From positions 7,139,134-7,203,133 of the forward strand of contig NZ_LT607750.1 in assembly GCF_900090235.1 (NCBI RefSeq): 64,000 nt of DNA. Direction: 5' to 3'. Origin of the DNA: Micromonospora echinaurantiaca (lineage in GTDB: Bacteria; Actinomycetota; Actinomycetes; Mycobacteriales; Micromonosporaceae). The translations under genes were made by a program, and so were the position numbers. Under the pieces are notes generated by a model. The model made no database searches, was not told the origin of the DNA, and worked only from the letters and a program-made list of their open reading frames with translations. Below, piece after piece: positions 15,982 through 24,066 of the stretch; position 1 is the stretch's first letter; every line of letters begins with the position of its first letter.

Positions 15982-18510
15982 ATGGCGCAGCGTGAGCGCC
16001 CGCGACGGCGGTCGACCGACCATGCCTGGCTCATCACCGGGCCGCTCGCCCTGTTCGCCGTCGTCTGCGCCACGGTGACCGCGCTGGTCGCCGACGAGCC
16101 GGTCGGCGAGTGGCCGCAGGCGGCTCTCCTGCTGGTCGTCATGATCGGCGTCGGCATCCCGGTGCTCAACTTCGTCGTCCGGCGTCAGTCGTTCGGCGTG
16201 ACGCTCACCGAGATACCGCTCGTCGTCGCGCTGTACCTGCTTCCGCCGCTCACCGTCGTGGTCATCTACACGGTGGCCTCGGTGGTCACCCAGACCCGGC
16301 ACCGCTTCTCACCGGCCAAGTTCTGGTTCAACGTCGCCAAGGCGGCGGCGGGCACCTCGCTGGCCGGGCTGGTCCTGCAGGCGCTGCCGCCGATGGGGGT
16401 GGTGGGCCCTGGCACCTGGTTGAGCCTCTTCGCCGCGGTCACCGCCGTGATCCTGGTCAGCCTCGCCGCGGTGGTCGGCGTGCACACCCTGTTGCAGGGC
16501 TGGCAGGCCGGCCGGGACGCGCTCCGTACCGCTCCGCCGGCGCTGCTGACCGCGGCGATCAACGTCTCGATGGGCCTGATCATCCTGATCGCGGTCACCG
16601 CCACCTGGTGGTCGTTGGTGCTGCTGGCGGCGCTGGCCGCGGCGCTGGTCCTGGTCTACCGCTCCTACGCCCAGTTCTTCCGCCAGCACCGCACGCTCGC
16701 CGAGATGTACGACCTGACCCGGGCGATCGCCGAGCGCGGCCAGGACGGCAGCCTGGTCGACGCGCTGCTGGGCCGGGTGCGGGCCCTGATGCAGGCCGAG
16801 TACGCGACGCTCTGGCTGCCCGCCCAGGGCCGGCACCCGGAGGTGCTGCTCACCGCCCGGGTGGACGACCCGGGTCTGCTCGACGTCGTGCCGACCCCGG
16901 CCACCCTTCGTGAGCGGGCCGCGGCCGAGGGCCGGACGATCGCGGTCGGCCGGGCCTTCGACGGCGCCCAGGAGGCGCGCCGGACGTTGAGCGACGGCAA
17001 GATCAAGGATGTCGTCGTGGTGCCGCTCCGCTCCGGCCAGGCGGTCATCGGCACCCTGGAGGTCGCCAACCGGCTCAGTGACGTCGGCCACTTCAGCCCG
17101 GGCGACATTCCCATCTTCGAGACCGTGGCGGCACACGCCGCGGTCGCCCTGGAGAACTCGCGGCTGGTCGACCGGCTGCGCCACGACGCCTACCACGACG
17201 CGCTGACCAAGCTGCCCAACCGGCGCCGGATCGTCGGCGCGCTGGACGAGTCGGTCCGGATCCGGGCACCCGGCGAGGTGGTCGCGCTGCTGCTCTTCGA
17301 CGTCGACGGGCTGCGCCAGGTCAACGAGTCGCTCGGTCACGCCGCCGGCGACAAGGTGCTCGCCGAGGTCGCCGACCGGTTGCGCGCCTGCGCGCCGTCG
17401 GCCGCCCTGGTCGGCCGGGCCGGCGGCGACGAATTCCTGGTGACGCTGCGACTGGAGAGCGTCGACGCGGCCCTCGACCTCGCCGCCCAGCTGCGCGAGC
17501 AGATCCGCGACGAGATGGTCTTCGACGGGCTCACCCTGGACGTCGACACGGCGGTCGGGGTGGCCGTACACCCGGATCACGGCAGCGACGCGGCCTCCCT
17601 GCTGCAACGGGTCGACCTGGCGGCGACGGCGGCGAAGTCGGTGCCGGGCAGCGTGCAGCTGTTCAACCCGGCGCTGGAGTCCCGGTCGCTGCGCCGGCTC
17701 GGCCTCGCCGGCGACCTGCGGCGGGCGCTCGACGACGGCGAGCTGAAGGTCTACTTCCAGCCCAAGGTGACCCTGCGGGACCGCCGGCTGGTCGGGGTGG
17801 AGTGCCTGGCCCGCTGGGAGCACCCGGCGCACGGCACGGTCGCCCCGGAGGACTTCGTGGCGGTGGCCGAGCACACCGGCCAGCTCGGCCGGCTCACCGA
17901 GTTCGTGCTCCGGGAAGGGCTGCGGCGCAGCCGGGACTGGACGCCCGGCGGCCAGCCGCTCGCGGTCGCGGTCAACCTCTCCGCCCGTACGCTCACCGAC
18001 CAGCACTTCCCGGCCCGGGTCGCCGAACTGCTCGACGAGTACGGCGTACCGCCGCACCGGCTCACCCTGGAGATCAAGGAGTCCGGGGTGCTGGACGGCA
18101 CCGACCGGCCCATCCCGACCCTGCGTCGGCTGCGCGACCTCGGCGTACGGCTCTCGGTGGACGACTTCGGCACCGGCGACTCGTCCCTGGCCCACCTGCG
18201 CCGACTGCCGGTGCACGAGGTCAAGGTCGACCGTTCGTTCGTGCAGGGCATGGCCACCGACCCGGGCGACCTGGCGATCGTGAACGCGGTGGTCACCCTC
18301 TCCCAGCAGTTCGGGCTGGCGGTGGTGGCCGAGGGCGTGGAGAGCGAGCTGACCCTGGAGCTGCTGCAGGACATCGGCTGCGAGATCGGGCAGGGCTTCC
18401 TGTTCAGCCGCCCACTGCCGTACGAGCGGCTGGAGGCCTGGTTCGGCGCCCAGGTGGACCCGGAAACGATCACCGCGGGCGAGCTTCCGCGCCTGCGTGT
18501 GGTGCCCTGA
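15982..18510 (+). CDS. Membrane GAF-GGDEF-EAL protein (cyclic di-GMP turnover)
   Basis: 842 aa. The N-terminal ~230 residues hold about 8 membrane helices; a GAF domain follows (about 255-395); then a GGDEF domain with the intact catalytic motif AGGDEF (GGDEF at 481-485) and an EAL domain. The EAL signature reads ECLAR (E607, Cys for Ala), but NLSART, DDFGTG (D727-D728) and AEGVES are present, so both synthesis and hydrolysis of cyclic di-GMP are chemically possible. The GAF domain may sense a ligand or redox state. GGGGAG precedes the ATG. Cyclic di-GMP controls development in streptomycetes through BldD; a similar role here is inference. Confidence 0.93.
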   Translation: MAQRERPRRRSTDHAWLITGPLALFAVVCATVTALVADEPVGEWPQAALLLVVMIGVGIPVLNFVVRRQSFGVTLTEIPLVVALYLLPPLTVVVIYTVASVVTQTRHRFSPAKFWFNVAKAAAGTSLAGLVLQALPPMGVVGPGTWLSLFAAVTAVILVSLAAVVGVHTLLQGWQAGRDALRTAPPALLTAAINVSMGLIILIAVTATWWSLVLLAALAAALVLVYRSYAQFFRQHRTLAEMYDLTRAIAERGQDGSLVDALLGRVRALMQAEYATLWLPAQGRHPEVLLTARVDDPGLLDVVPTPATLRERAAAEGRTIAVGRAFDGAQEARRTLSDGKIKDVVVVPLRSGQAVIGTLEVANRLSDVGHFSPGDIPIFETVAAHAAVALENSRLVDRLRHDAYHDALTKLPNRRRIVGALDESVRIRAPGEVVALLLFDVDGLRQVNESLGHAAGDKVLAEVADRLRACAPSAALVGRAGGDEFLVTLRLESVDAALDLAAQLREQIRDEMVFDGLTLDVDTAVGVAVHPDHGSDAASLLQRVDLAATAAKSVPGSVQLFNPALESRSLRRLGLAGDLRRALDDGELKVYFQPKVTLRDRRLVGVECLARWEHPAHGTVAPEDFVAVAEHTGQLGRLTEFVLREGLRRSRDWTPGGQPLAVAVNLSARTLTDQHFPARVAELLDEYGVPPHRLTLEIKESGVLDGTDRPIPTLRRLRDLGVRLSVDDFGTGDSSLAHLRRLPVHEVKVDRSFVQGMATDPGDLAIVNAVVTLSQQFGLAVVAEGVESELTLELLQDIGCEIGQGFLFSRPLPYERLEAWFGAQVDPETITAGELPRLRVVP

Positions 18511-18520
18511 GCTGGGCGAA

Positions 18521-18537
18521 CACCCCGGTGCGGGGTG
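18521..18537 (+). terminator. Short hairpin after the GGDEF-EAL gene
   Basis: CACCCCG gtg CGGGGTG, 7-bp stem with a 3-nt loop, 10 nt after the stop. Confidence 0.55.
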
Positions 18538-18551
18538 GGCGGGGGATCCGA

Positions 18552-18581
18552 TTTCACCTCCGGCGCGGGGCCGTGTAGTCT
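18552..18581 (+). promoter_or_regulatory. Promoter of tRNA-Thr/tRNA-Met
   Basis: TTTCAC (18552-18557), 18-nt spacer, TAGTCT (18576-18581), 36 nt before the tRNA. Confidence 0.6.
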
Positions 18582-18617
18582 TACCCCTGCGCGTCACCCC
18601 CCGGGGAGATCGCGCAG

Positions 18618-18690
18618 GCCCCCTTAGCTCAGTCGGCAGAGCGTCTCCATGGTAAGGAGAAGGTCTACGGTTCGATTCCGTAAGGGGGCT
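18618..18690 (+). tRNA. tRNA-Thr (anticodon GGT)
   Basis: Acceptor stem GCCCCCT/AGGGGGC, D arm TAGCTCAGTCGGCAGAGC, anticodon stem TCTCC/GGAGA around the loop ATGGTAA (anticodon GGT), T arm GGTTCGATTCC, discriminator T. No CCA is encoded. It reads ACC/ACU. Confidence 0.95.
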
Positions 18691-18714
18691 CGAGGGTTCA
18701 GCTGGACCCACCGC

Positions 18715-18787
18715 GGCGGTGTAGCTCAGATGGCAGAGCAAGCGGCTCATAATCGCTGTGTCGCCGGTTCAAGTCCGGCCACCGCTA
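18715..18787 (+). tRNA. tRNA-Met (anticodon CAT), elongator type
   Basis: Acceptor stem GGCGGTG/CACCGCT (terminal G-T pair), D arm TAGCTCAGATGGCAGAGC, loop CTCATAA with CAT, T arm GGTTCAAGTCC, discriminator A; no encoded CCA. There are no three G-C pairs in the anticodon stem as in initiator tRNA, so it is called elongator; tRNA-Ile2 (lysidine-modified) cannot be excluded from sequence alone. It lies 24 nt after tRNA-Thr, so the two are probably cotranscribed. Confidence 0.9.
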
Positions 18788-18826
18788 CTCTCGTCCTCCG
18801 GGCGTGTTCCTGGTGGTCAGTAGGAC

Positions 18827-18843
18827 GGGCGCCACTGGCGCCC
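18827..18843 (+). terminator. Terminator of the tRNA-Thr/Met unit
   Basis: Perfect GGGCGCC act GGCGCCC stem-loop; the next promoter starts 3 nt later. Confidence 0.55.
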
Positions 18844-18846
18844 ACT

Positions 18847-18876
18847 TTGCATGTCCGCGTAGTCAGCGCGTAGGCT
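18847..18876 (+). promoter_or_regulatory. Promoter of rpmG
   Basis: TTGCAT (18847-18852), 18-nt spacer, TAGGCT (18871-18876); the predicted start gives a leader of about 37 nt. Confidence 0.65.
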
Positions 18877-18919
18877 GATGCGCCGTAGTTGTTACCCGTA
18901 GCGAGGAAGGCACTCCGCC

Positions 18920-19087
18920 GTGGCGAAGGCGACCGATGTCCGGCCGAAGATCACTTTGGCGTGTGTGGAGTGCAAGGAGCGCAACTACATCACGCGCAAG
19001 AACCGTCGTAACGACCCGGACCGCATCGAGCTGAAGAAGTTCTGCCCGCGCGACGGCCGGCACACGGTCCACCGCGAGACCCGCTGA
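18920..19087 (+). CDS. rpmG: 50S ribosomal protein L33
   Basis: 55 aa, too short to stand out but unmistakable ([18 protein letters not shown] at the N-terminus, HRETR end). GTG 18920 is preceded by GAGGAAGG. Of the usual two zinc-binding CxxC pairs the first is intact (C15, C18); in the second only C42 remains and D45 replaces the last cysteine. The paralogue with or without full zinc ligands cannot be judged here. The position upstream of the dehydratase pair, tRNA-Trp and secE-nusG matches the order I know from mycobacteria. Confidence 0.95.
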   Translation: MAKATDVRPKITLACVECKERNYITRKNRRNDPDRIELKKFCPRDGRHTVHRETR

Positions 19088-19125
19088 CCTGCGGCCGGCC
19101 CCGCCGGCCCGGTCCACAGCACACC

Positions 19126-19190
19126 CGAGCGCCGATCTGTACGGCACGGCGCGGCTTCGAGCCGCCGCCGACCGCGCAGATCGGCGCTCG
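19126..19190 (+). terminator. Long composite hairpin after rpmG
   Basis: Perfect 14-bp outer stem CGAGCGCCGATCTG / CAGATCGGCGCTCG with a 37-nt loop that contains a second hairpin (GCGGCTTCGAGCCGC). It probably terminates rpmG; it is unusually elaborate for a simple terminator. Confidence 0.7.
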
Positions 19191-19213
19191 CGTTCTGCGT
19201 GTAGGTTCGCGGC

Positions 19214-19660
19214 ATGTCCCTGGACCCGTCCTTCGTCGGCCGGAGCTACCCGCCGACCGCCCCGTACCAGGTGGGCCGAGAGAAGATCCGCGAGTTCGCG
19301 ACGGCGATCGGCGCCACCGACCCGGCCCACCACGATCCGGAGGCCGCCCGCGCGCTCGGCCACCCGGACGTGGTCGCCCCGCCGACCTTCCCCGTGGTGA
19401 TCACGATGGCCGCCAGCCGGCAGATCATCGAGGACCCGGCGCTGGGCGTCGACTACAGCCGCGTCGTGCACGGCGACCAGCGGTTCGCGTACACCCGCCC
19501 GGTGGTGGCCGGTGACGAGCTGGTCTGCGTCAACACCGTGGAGGACGTCACCTCCCGCGGTGGGCACGGCTTCCTGACCACCCGTACCGAGGTCAGCACC
19601 GTCGCCGGGGAGCCGGTGGTCACCGTCTGGTCCAAGATCGTCGTGCGTGGGGAGGGCTGA
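19214..19660 (+). CDS. HadA-like FAS1-type dehydratase-domain protein
   Basis: 148 aa, MaoC/hot-dog fold N-terminal type (FAS1-like dehydratase; motif VGREKIREFATAIGATDPAH). In mycobacteria the HadA subunit pairs with HadB to dehydrate 3-hydroxyacyl-ACP in FAS-II; HadA itself lacks the catalytic Asp/His pair, and none is evident here. TAGGTT lies 6 nt before the ATG and there is no Shine-Dalgarno sequence, suggesting a leaderless mRNA. The next gene begins 1 nt after the stop, so a heterodimer is likely. Confidence 0.8.
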   Translation: MSLDPSFVGRSYPPTAPYQVGREKIREFATAIGATDPAHHDPEAARALGHPDVVAPPTFPVVITMAASRQIIEDPALGVDYSRVVHGDQRFAYTRPVVAGDELVCVNTVEDVTSRGGHGFLTTRTEVSTVAGEPVVTVWSKIVVRGEG

Positions 19661-19661
19661 G

Positions 19662-20054
19662 ATGGAACTGCCCGCCAAGACCTTCCGGGTCACCCGGGCG
19701 GACCTGGTCCGCTACGCCGGCGCCTCCGGCGACTTCAACCCGATCCACTGGAGCGACCGGACGGCCACCAAGGTGGGCCTGCCCGGGGTGATCGCCCACG
19801 GCATGTTCACCATGGCGCTGGTCGGCCGGGCGGTCACCGAGTGGGCCGGCGCGCCGGACGCGGTGGTCGACTACGGCGTCCGCTTCACCCGGCCGGTGGT
19901 CGTCCCGGACGACGACCAGGGCACCGAGATCGAGGTGACCGCGGTGGTCCGGGAGGTCACCGAGGACGGCCTGACCAGGCTCGACGTGACCGCCACCTGC
20001 CTCGGCGAGAAGGTGCTGTCGCAGGCCCGGGCGACCATCCGGACGGCCCGCTGA
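19662..20054 (+). CDS. HadB-like MaoC dehydratase
   Basis: 130 aa hot-dog enzyme with the hydratase motif ASGDFNPIHWSD carrying the catalytic D24 and H29. It probably forms the active subunit of a (3R)-hydroxyacyl-ACP or -CoA dehydratase with the preceding HadA-like protein. ATG 19662 is preceded by GGGGAGGG. No HadC homologue follows; instead tRNA-Trp and secE come next, as in mycobacteria minus hadC. Confidence 0.85.
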   Translation: MELPAKTFRVTRADLVRYAGASGDFNPIHWSDRTATKVGLPGVIAHGMFTMALVGRAVTEWAGAPDAVVDYGVRFTRPVVVPDDDQGTEIEVTAVVREVTEDGLTRLDVTATCLGEKVLSQARATIRTAR

Positions 20055-20085
20055 GCGGGCTCGCGACGCGCGATGGGCAGACCGG

Positions 20086-20115
20086 TTGGGAAAGTCGTGC
20101 CGCTACCCGTACACT
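20086..20115 (+). promoter_or_regulatory. Promoter of tRNA-Trp
   Basis: TTGGGA (20086-20091), 18-nt spacer, TACACT (20110-20115), 67 nt before the mature tRNA. Confidence 0.65.
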
Positions 20116-20182
20116 GGTCCGCCGTGGGGCAATCGACCCCTGCCCGGCCGTGCGCGGTCGGGTGGGGCGAGCGTTGCCGCAC

Positions 20183-20255
<73 letters not shown>

Positions 20256-20285
20256 CGCCTCAGGCCTGACCGTTCCCGTGGGTCG

Positions 20286-20303
20286 CGCCGCCGTCCGGCG
20301 GCG
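20286..20303 (+). terminator. Possible terminator between tRNA-Trp and secE
   Basis: CGCCGCCG TC CGGCGGCG inverted repeat followed by TT; effective stem about 6-7 bp. Confidence 0.45.
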
Positions 20304-20464
20304 TTCGGCCCGTGGTGGTGGCATTGGCGGGGTGGCTCCGAGGCATCGGGCCCCCGGTTGATCCGCCGGCCGCGGCCCGTCGCGGGACGGTTGGTCCGGC
20401 CGGCGTGACCAAGCGCCGCGCACGCCGACGGCGTGCGACCCCGACATCCCGCACGGAGGGCGAA

Positions 20465-20857
20465 GTGGCCGACAACAAGCGGCGCGGCGAGGACGCCGGC
20501 GACGACCGTCTGCACGACGAGGTCGTCGACGACGTGGCCGACGACGACGCCACCGACGCGGAGGAGCCGGTCTCCCGGGGCGGCGGCACCGCCACCCGGT
20601 CCCGGGCCAAGGCGGAGTCGGCCGACCGGCCGAAGACCCGGGCCGAGACCGACAGGGTGGGCCTCTTCGGCCGCATCGCCCGATTCATCCGCGAGGTCGT
20701 CGCCGAACTGCGTAAGGTCATCTGGCCGACGCGCAAGGAGCTGCTGACCTACACCGCCGTGGTGGTCGCCTTCGTCGCGGTGATGCTGACGATCGTGGCC
20801 GGCCTGGACTACGCCTTCGCCAAGGGCGTGCTGTGGGTCTTCGGCAACCCCAGCTGA
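20465..20857 (+). CDS. secE: Preprotein translocase subunit SecE
   Basis: 130 aa. An acidic, low-complexity N-terminal extension (about 1-70, rich in D/E and R) precedes the conserved SecE core RFIREVVAELRKVIWPTRKE (about 73-92) and a single membrane helix (about 97-117). It stabilises SecY in the inner membrane translocon. GTG 20465 is preceded by GGAGGG; longer in-frame starts upstream would add an Arg-rich stretch and lack a better site. Confidence 0.93.
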   Translation: MADNKRRGEDAGDDRLHDEVVDDVADDDATDAEEPVSRGGGTATRSRAKAESADRPKTRAETDRVGLFGRIARFIREVVAELRKVIWPTRKELLTYTAVVVAFVAVMLTIVAGLDYAFAKGVLWVFGNPS

Positions 20858-20895
20858 CCGGCTGACTGTGCCGATAGTGACGGAAGTGAGCGAGC

Positions 20896-21618
20896 GTGCC
20901 TGAGTACGACGAGACCGCCGGACCCGAGGACGAGCAGTCCACGGTGGCGACGGCGGCTGGTGACGAGTCGGTCGAGGCCGCCAGCGAGCCGGAGTTCCCC
21001 ACCAGTGAGCCCGCGCCCGACGAGGACTACGACCCGGTCGCCGAGCTGCGCCAGAAGCTGCGCTACGCGCCGGGCGACTGGTACGTGGTGCACTCGTACG
21101 CCGGCTACGAGAACAAGGTCAAGACCAACCTCGAGACCCGGATCACGTCCCTCGACATGGAGGACTACATCTACCAGGTCGAGGTGCCGACCCGGGAAGA
21201 GGTCGAGGTCAAGAACGGCAAGCGGTCCCAGGTGCAGGCCAAGGTCTTCCCGGGCTACATCCTGGTCCGGATGGAGCTGACTGCCGAGTCGTACTCCTGC
21301 GTGCGCAACACGCCGGGGGTCACCGGCTTCGTCGGCGCGACCGACCGGGCCGACCGCCCGGCGCCGCTCTCCCTCGACGAGGTGCTCAAGTGGCTGGCGC
21401 CGGCCGTCGAGACCGAGCAGAAGAAGGCCAAGCCCGAGGTCAAGGTCCTCGACTTCGAGGTCGGCGACTCGGTCACCGTCACCGACGGCGCCTTCGCCTC
21501 GCTGCCGGCCACGATCAGTGAGATCAACGCCGACCAGCAGAAGCTCAAGGTGTTGGTGTCGATCTTCGGCCGCGAGACGCCGGTCGAGCTGAACTTCAAC
21601 CAGGTCGCCAAGATCTGA
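20896..21618 (+). CDS. nusG: Transcription termination/antitermination factor NusG
   Basis: 240 aa. A ~55-residue acidic N-terminal extension, usual in actinobacteria, then the NGN domain ([20 protein letters not shown] through [11 protein letters not shown]) and a C-terminal KOW domain ([20 protein letters not shown]). NusG binds RNA polymerase and couples it to Rho or S10. GTG start; it lies 38 nt after secE, so the two are cotranscribed. Confidence 0.97.
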   Translation: MPEYDETAGPEDEQSTVATAAGDESVEAASEPEFPTSEPAPDEDYDPVAELRQKLRYAPGDWYVVHSYAGYENKVKTNLETRITSLDMEDYIYQVEVPTREEVEVKNGKRSQVQAKVFPGYILVRMELTAESYSCVRNTPGVTGFVGATDRADRPAPLSLDEVLKWLAPAVETEQKKAKPEVKVLDFEVGDSVTVTDGAFASLPATISEINADQQKLKVLVSIFGRETPVELNFNQVAKI

Positions 21619-21627
21619 CGTACGTCG

Positions 21628-21663
21628 GCACCGGCGGTGGGCCTCGCGGCCGGCCGCCGGTGC
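21628..21663 (+). terminator. Hairpin between nusG and rplK
   Basis: GCACCGGCGG / CCGCCGGTGC, perfect 10-bp stem, 10 nt after the nusG stop. TACCCT (21716-21721) downstream could be the -10 of a separate L11 operon promoter, but no good -35 is visible. Confidence 0.6.
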
Positions 21664-21803
21664 GTCGTTTCGCCGCCCGCCGGACCTCGGCCGGAGGGGC
21701 GGTGGACGGCTGCGCTACCCTAGAACGTCGGCTGTCCGCACCGCGCTGACCGTGCGCGCCCGCTGGCCGGCGACAATCCCAGTTCCAAGCCCCAGGAAGA
21801 GAC

Positions 21804-22235
21804 ATGCCTCCGAAGAAGAAGCTCGTCAAGACGTTCACGCTTCAGCTGCCGGCGGGCCAGGCCACCCCGGCGCCGCCGGTCGGCCCCGCGCTCGGCCAGC
21901 ACGGCGTGAACATCATGGAGTTCTGCAAGTCCTACAACGCGCAGACCGAGTCCCAGCGGGGCGACATCGTCCCCGCCGAGATCAGCGTGTACGAGGACCG
22001 GACCTTCACCTTCGTGCTGAAGACCCCGCCCGCCGCCCGGCTGCTGATCAAGGCCGCCGGCGTGCAGAAGGGCTCCGGTGTCCCGCACAAGGAGAAGGTC
22101 GGCTCGGTCACCCGCGCCCAGCTGCGCGAGATCGCCGAGAAGAAGATGGCCGACCTGAACGCCAACGACATCGACCACGCTGAGAAGATCATCGCCGGCA
22201 CCGCTCGGTCGATGGGCCTCGACGTCACCGACTGA
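21804..22235 (+). CDS. rplK: 50S ribosomal protein L11
   Basis: 143 aa. N-terminal domain with the thiostrepton-site prolines ([20 protein letters not shown]) and a C-terminal rRNA-binding domain ending [13 protein letters not shown]. It forms the GTPase-associated centre with L10/L12. AGGAAGAG precedes the ATG. Confidence 0.98.
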   Translation: MPPKKKLVKTFTLQLPAGQATPAPPVGPALGQHGVNIMEFCKSYNAQTESQRGDIVPAEISVYEDRTFTFVLKTPPAARLLIKAAGVQKGSGVPHKEKVGSVTRAQLREIAEKKMADLNANDIDHAEKIIAGTARSMGLDVTD

Positions 22236-22315
22236 TCCCGGTCACCACCAGATCCAGTTCGTGGGAGGGCGCGCGGACGCCGCGGCCCGCCATAGACCAC
22301 AGGAGTTACCAGAAC

Positions 22316-23032
22316 ATGCAGCGCAGCAAGAGCTACCGCAAGGCCGCCGAGGTCATCGACCGGTCCAAGCTCTACACCCCCGCCGAGGCCGTGAAGCTGG
22401 CCAAGGAGACCACCAACGTCAAGTTCGACGCCACGGTCGAGGTCGCCATGCGCCTCGGCGTCGACCCCCGCAAGGCGGACCAGATGGTCCGCGGCACGGT
22501 CAACCTGCCGCACGGCACCGGTAAGACCGCCCGCGTGATCGTCTTCGCCGCCGGCGCGAAGGCCGAGGAGGCCGCCGCGGCGGGTGCCGACGAGGTGGGC
22601 ACCGACGAGCTGGTCGCCCGGATCCAGGGTGGTTGGCTCGACTTCGACGCGGCGATCGCCACGCCGGACCAGATGGCCAAGATCGGCCGGATCGCGCGGA
22701 TCCTGGGCCCGCGCGGTCTCATGCCGAACCCGAAGACCGGCACGGTGACCATGGACGTCACCAAGGCGGTGCAGGACATCAAGGGCGGCAAGATCACCTT
22801 CCGGGTGGACAAGCACTCGAACCTGCACCTGATCATCGGCAAGTCGTCCTTCTCCGAGGCGCAGCTGGTCGACAACTACGCCGCGGTCCTCGACGAGGTG
22901 CTGCGGGCCAAGCCGTCCGCGGCGAAGGGCACGTACCTCAAGAAGGTCACCCTCACCACCACCATGGGCCCGGGCGTCCCGGTCGACCCGAAGCTGGTGA
23001 AGAACCTCCAGGAGGCCCCGGCCGAGGGCTGA
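22316..23032 (+). CDS. rplA: 50S ribosomal protein L1
   Basis: 238 aa, L1 stalk protein; the signature [14 protein letters not shown] and the interrupted two-domain layout are present. In E. coli L1 represses its own operon by binding the rplK leader; the leader here (21619-21803) could carry such a site, though none was proven. CAGGAG lies upstream of the ATG. Confidence 0.98.
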   Translation: MQRSKSYRKAAEVIDRSKLYTPAEAVKLAKETTNVKFDATVEVAMRLGVDPRKADQMVRGTVNLPHGTGKTARVIVFAAGAKAEEAAAAGADEVGTDELVARIQGGWLDFDAAIATPDQMAKIGRIARILGPRGLMPNPKTGTVTMDVTKAVQDIKGGKITFRVDKHSNLHLIIGKSSFSEAQLVDNYAAVLDEVLRAKPSAAKGTYLKKVTLTTTMGPGVPVDPKLVKNLQEAPAEG

Positions 23033-23047
23033 GCATCCGCTCCCGCA

Positions 23048-23080
23048 ACGGGGCGTCGCCACACCGTGGCGGCGCCCCGT
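23048..23080 (+). terminator. Terminator after rplA
   Basis: ACGGGGCG-T-CGCCAC acc GTGGCG-G-CGCCCCGT: 14 paired bases with one mismatch and a 3-nt loop, 15 nt after the stop. It ends the L11-L1 transcript before the inserted ABC genes. Confidence 0.8.
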
Positions 23081-23109
23081 CCGCGTTCTGCTGTGGCAGG
23101 CTTCACCGC

Positions 23110-24066
23110 ATGCGGCTGGAGAACGTCTGGTTGCGGTACCGCCGGCGGGGGCCGTGGGTGCTGCGCGGCACGGACGCCCGGATCGACCCGGGTGAGGTGG
23201 TGGTCGTGCTCGGCCGCAACGGCGCCGGGAAGTCCACCCTGCTGCAGGTCGCGGCGGGGGTGCTGCGGCCGGTCCGGGGCCGGGTCACCGATCGGCCCGG
23301 TCGGGTCGGCTGGGTCCCCGAGCGGTTCCCCGCCGACCAGCCCTTCACCGTGGCGCGCTACCTGACCGCGATGGCGCGGGTCGCCGGCCTCGACGCCGCG
23401 GCCGCCGGCCGGGCGGTGGCCGACTGGACCTCGCGGCTCGGCCTGTCCGCGTTCCGCGACGTACGGCTGCCGGAGCTGTCCAAGGGCACCGCGCAGAAGG
23501 TCGGTCTGGCCCAGGCGATGCTCCGCCGGCCCGGCCTGCTGGTGCTCGACGAGCCCTGGGAGGGGCTGGACGCCGGCGCCCGCGAGCTGGTCCCGGCGGT
23601 GATCGACGAGGTGCTGGCCACCGGCGGCTCGGTGCTGGTCAGCGACCACCGCGGCGAGACCGTCCGGCTGCCCGGCGCGCGGCACTGGACGGTGGCCGAC
23701 GGCACGGTCACCGAGGAGGCGTCGGTCGGCTCGGCGATGGCCGTGGTCGAGGTCGCGGTGCCCGCCGCGCGGGTCGCCGGCGCCGTCGCCCGGTTGCGCG
23801 CCGAGGGCCACCACGTCCTGCGGGTACGTCCCGCCGAGCCCGCGTCGTCCGGCCCCGGTGTCGACCAGCCCGCCGAGCCCACGTCGTCCGGCCCTGGTGT
23901 CGACCCGGCCGTCGAGCCCGGTACCGGGCCCGCGTCGCCCGGTTCGGGTGGCCCGGTCGGCTCCGGGCCGACGTCGTCCGGTCCGGCCGCGGGCCGGGCG
24001 GCGGAGCCGGCGCCCGCCGCGGGGGTGGCTGCCGAGGCCGGGCCGATCACCGGGGCGCCCCGATGA
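23110..24066 (+). CDS. ABC transporter ATP-binding protein with low-complexity tail
   Basis: 318 aa. Walker A GRNGAGKST (35-43), signature LSKGT (123-127, replacing LSGGQ), Walker B LLVLDEP (D147, E148). After about residue 235 comes an Ala/Pro/Ser/Gly-rich tail of about 80 residues with repeated SSGPGVD units. CAGGCT sits 7 nt before the ATG and no ribosome site is visible, so the mRNA may be leaderless. The TGA overlaps the permease ATG (ATGA). The pair lies between rplA and rplJ; a link to ribosome assembly is not implied by sequence. Confidence 0.88.
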   Translation: MRLENVWLRYRRRGPWVLRGTDARIDPGEVVVVLGRNGAGKSTLLQVAAGVLRPVRGRVTDRPGRVGWVPERFPADQPFTVARYLTAMARVAGLDAAAAGRAVADWTSRLGLSAFRDVRLPELSKGTAQKVGLAQAMLRRPGLLVLDEPWEGLDAGARELVPAVIDEVLATGGSVLVSDHRGETVRLPGARHWTVADGTVTEEASVGSAMAVVEVAVPAARVAGAVARLRAEGHHVLRVRPAEPASSGPGVDQPAEPTSSGPGVDPAVEPGTGPASPGSGGPVGSGPTSSGPAAGRAAEPAPAAGVAAEAGPITGAPR

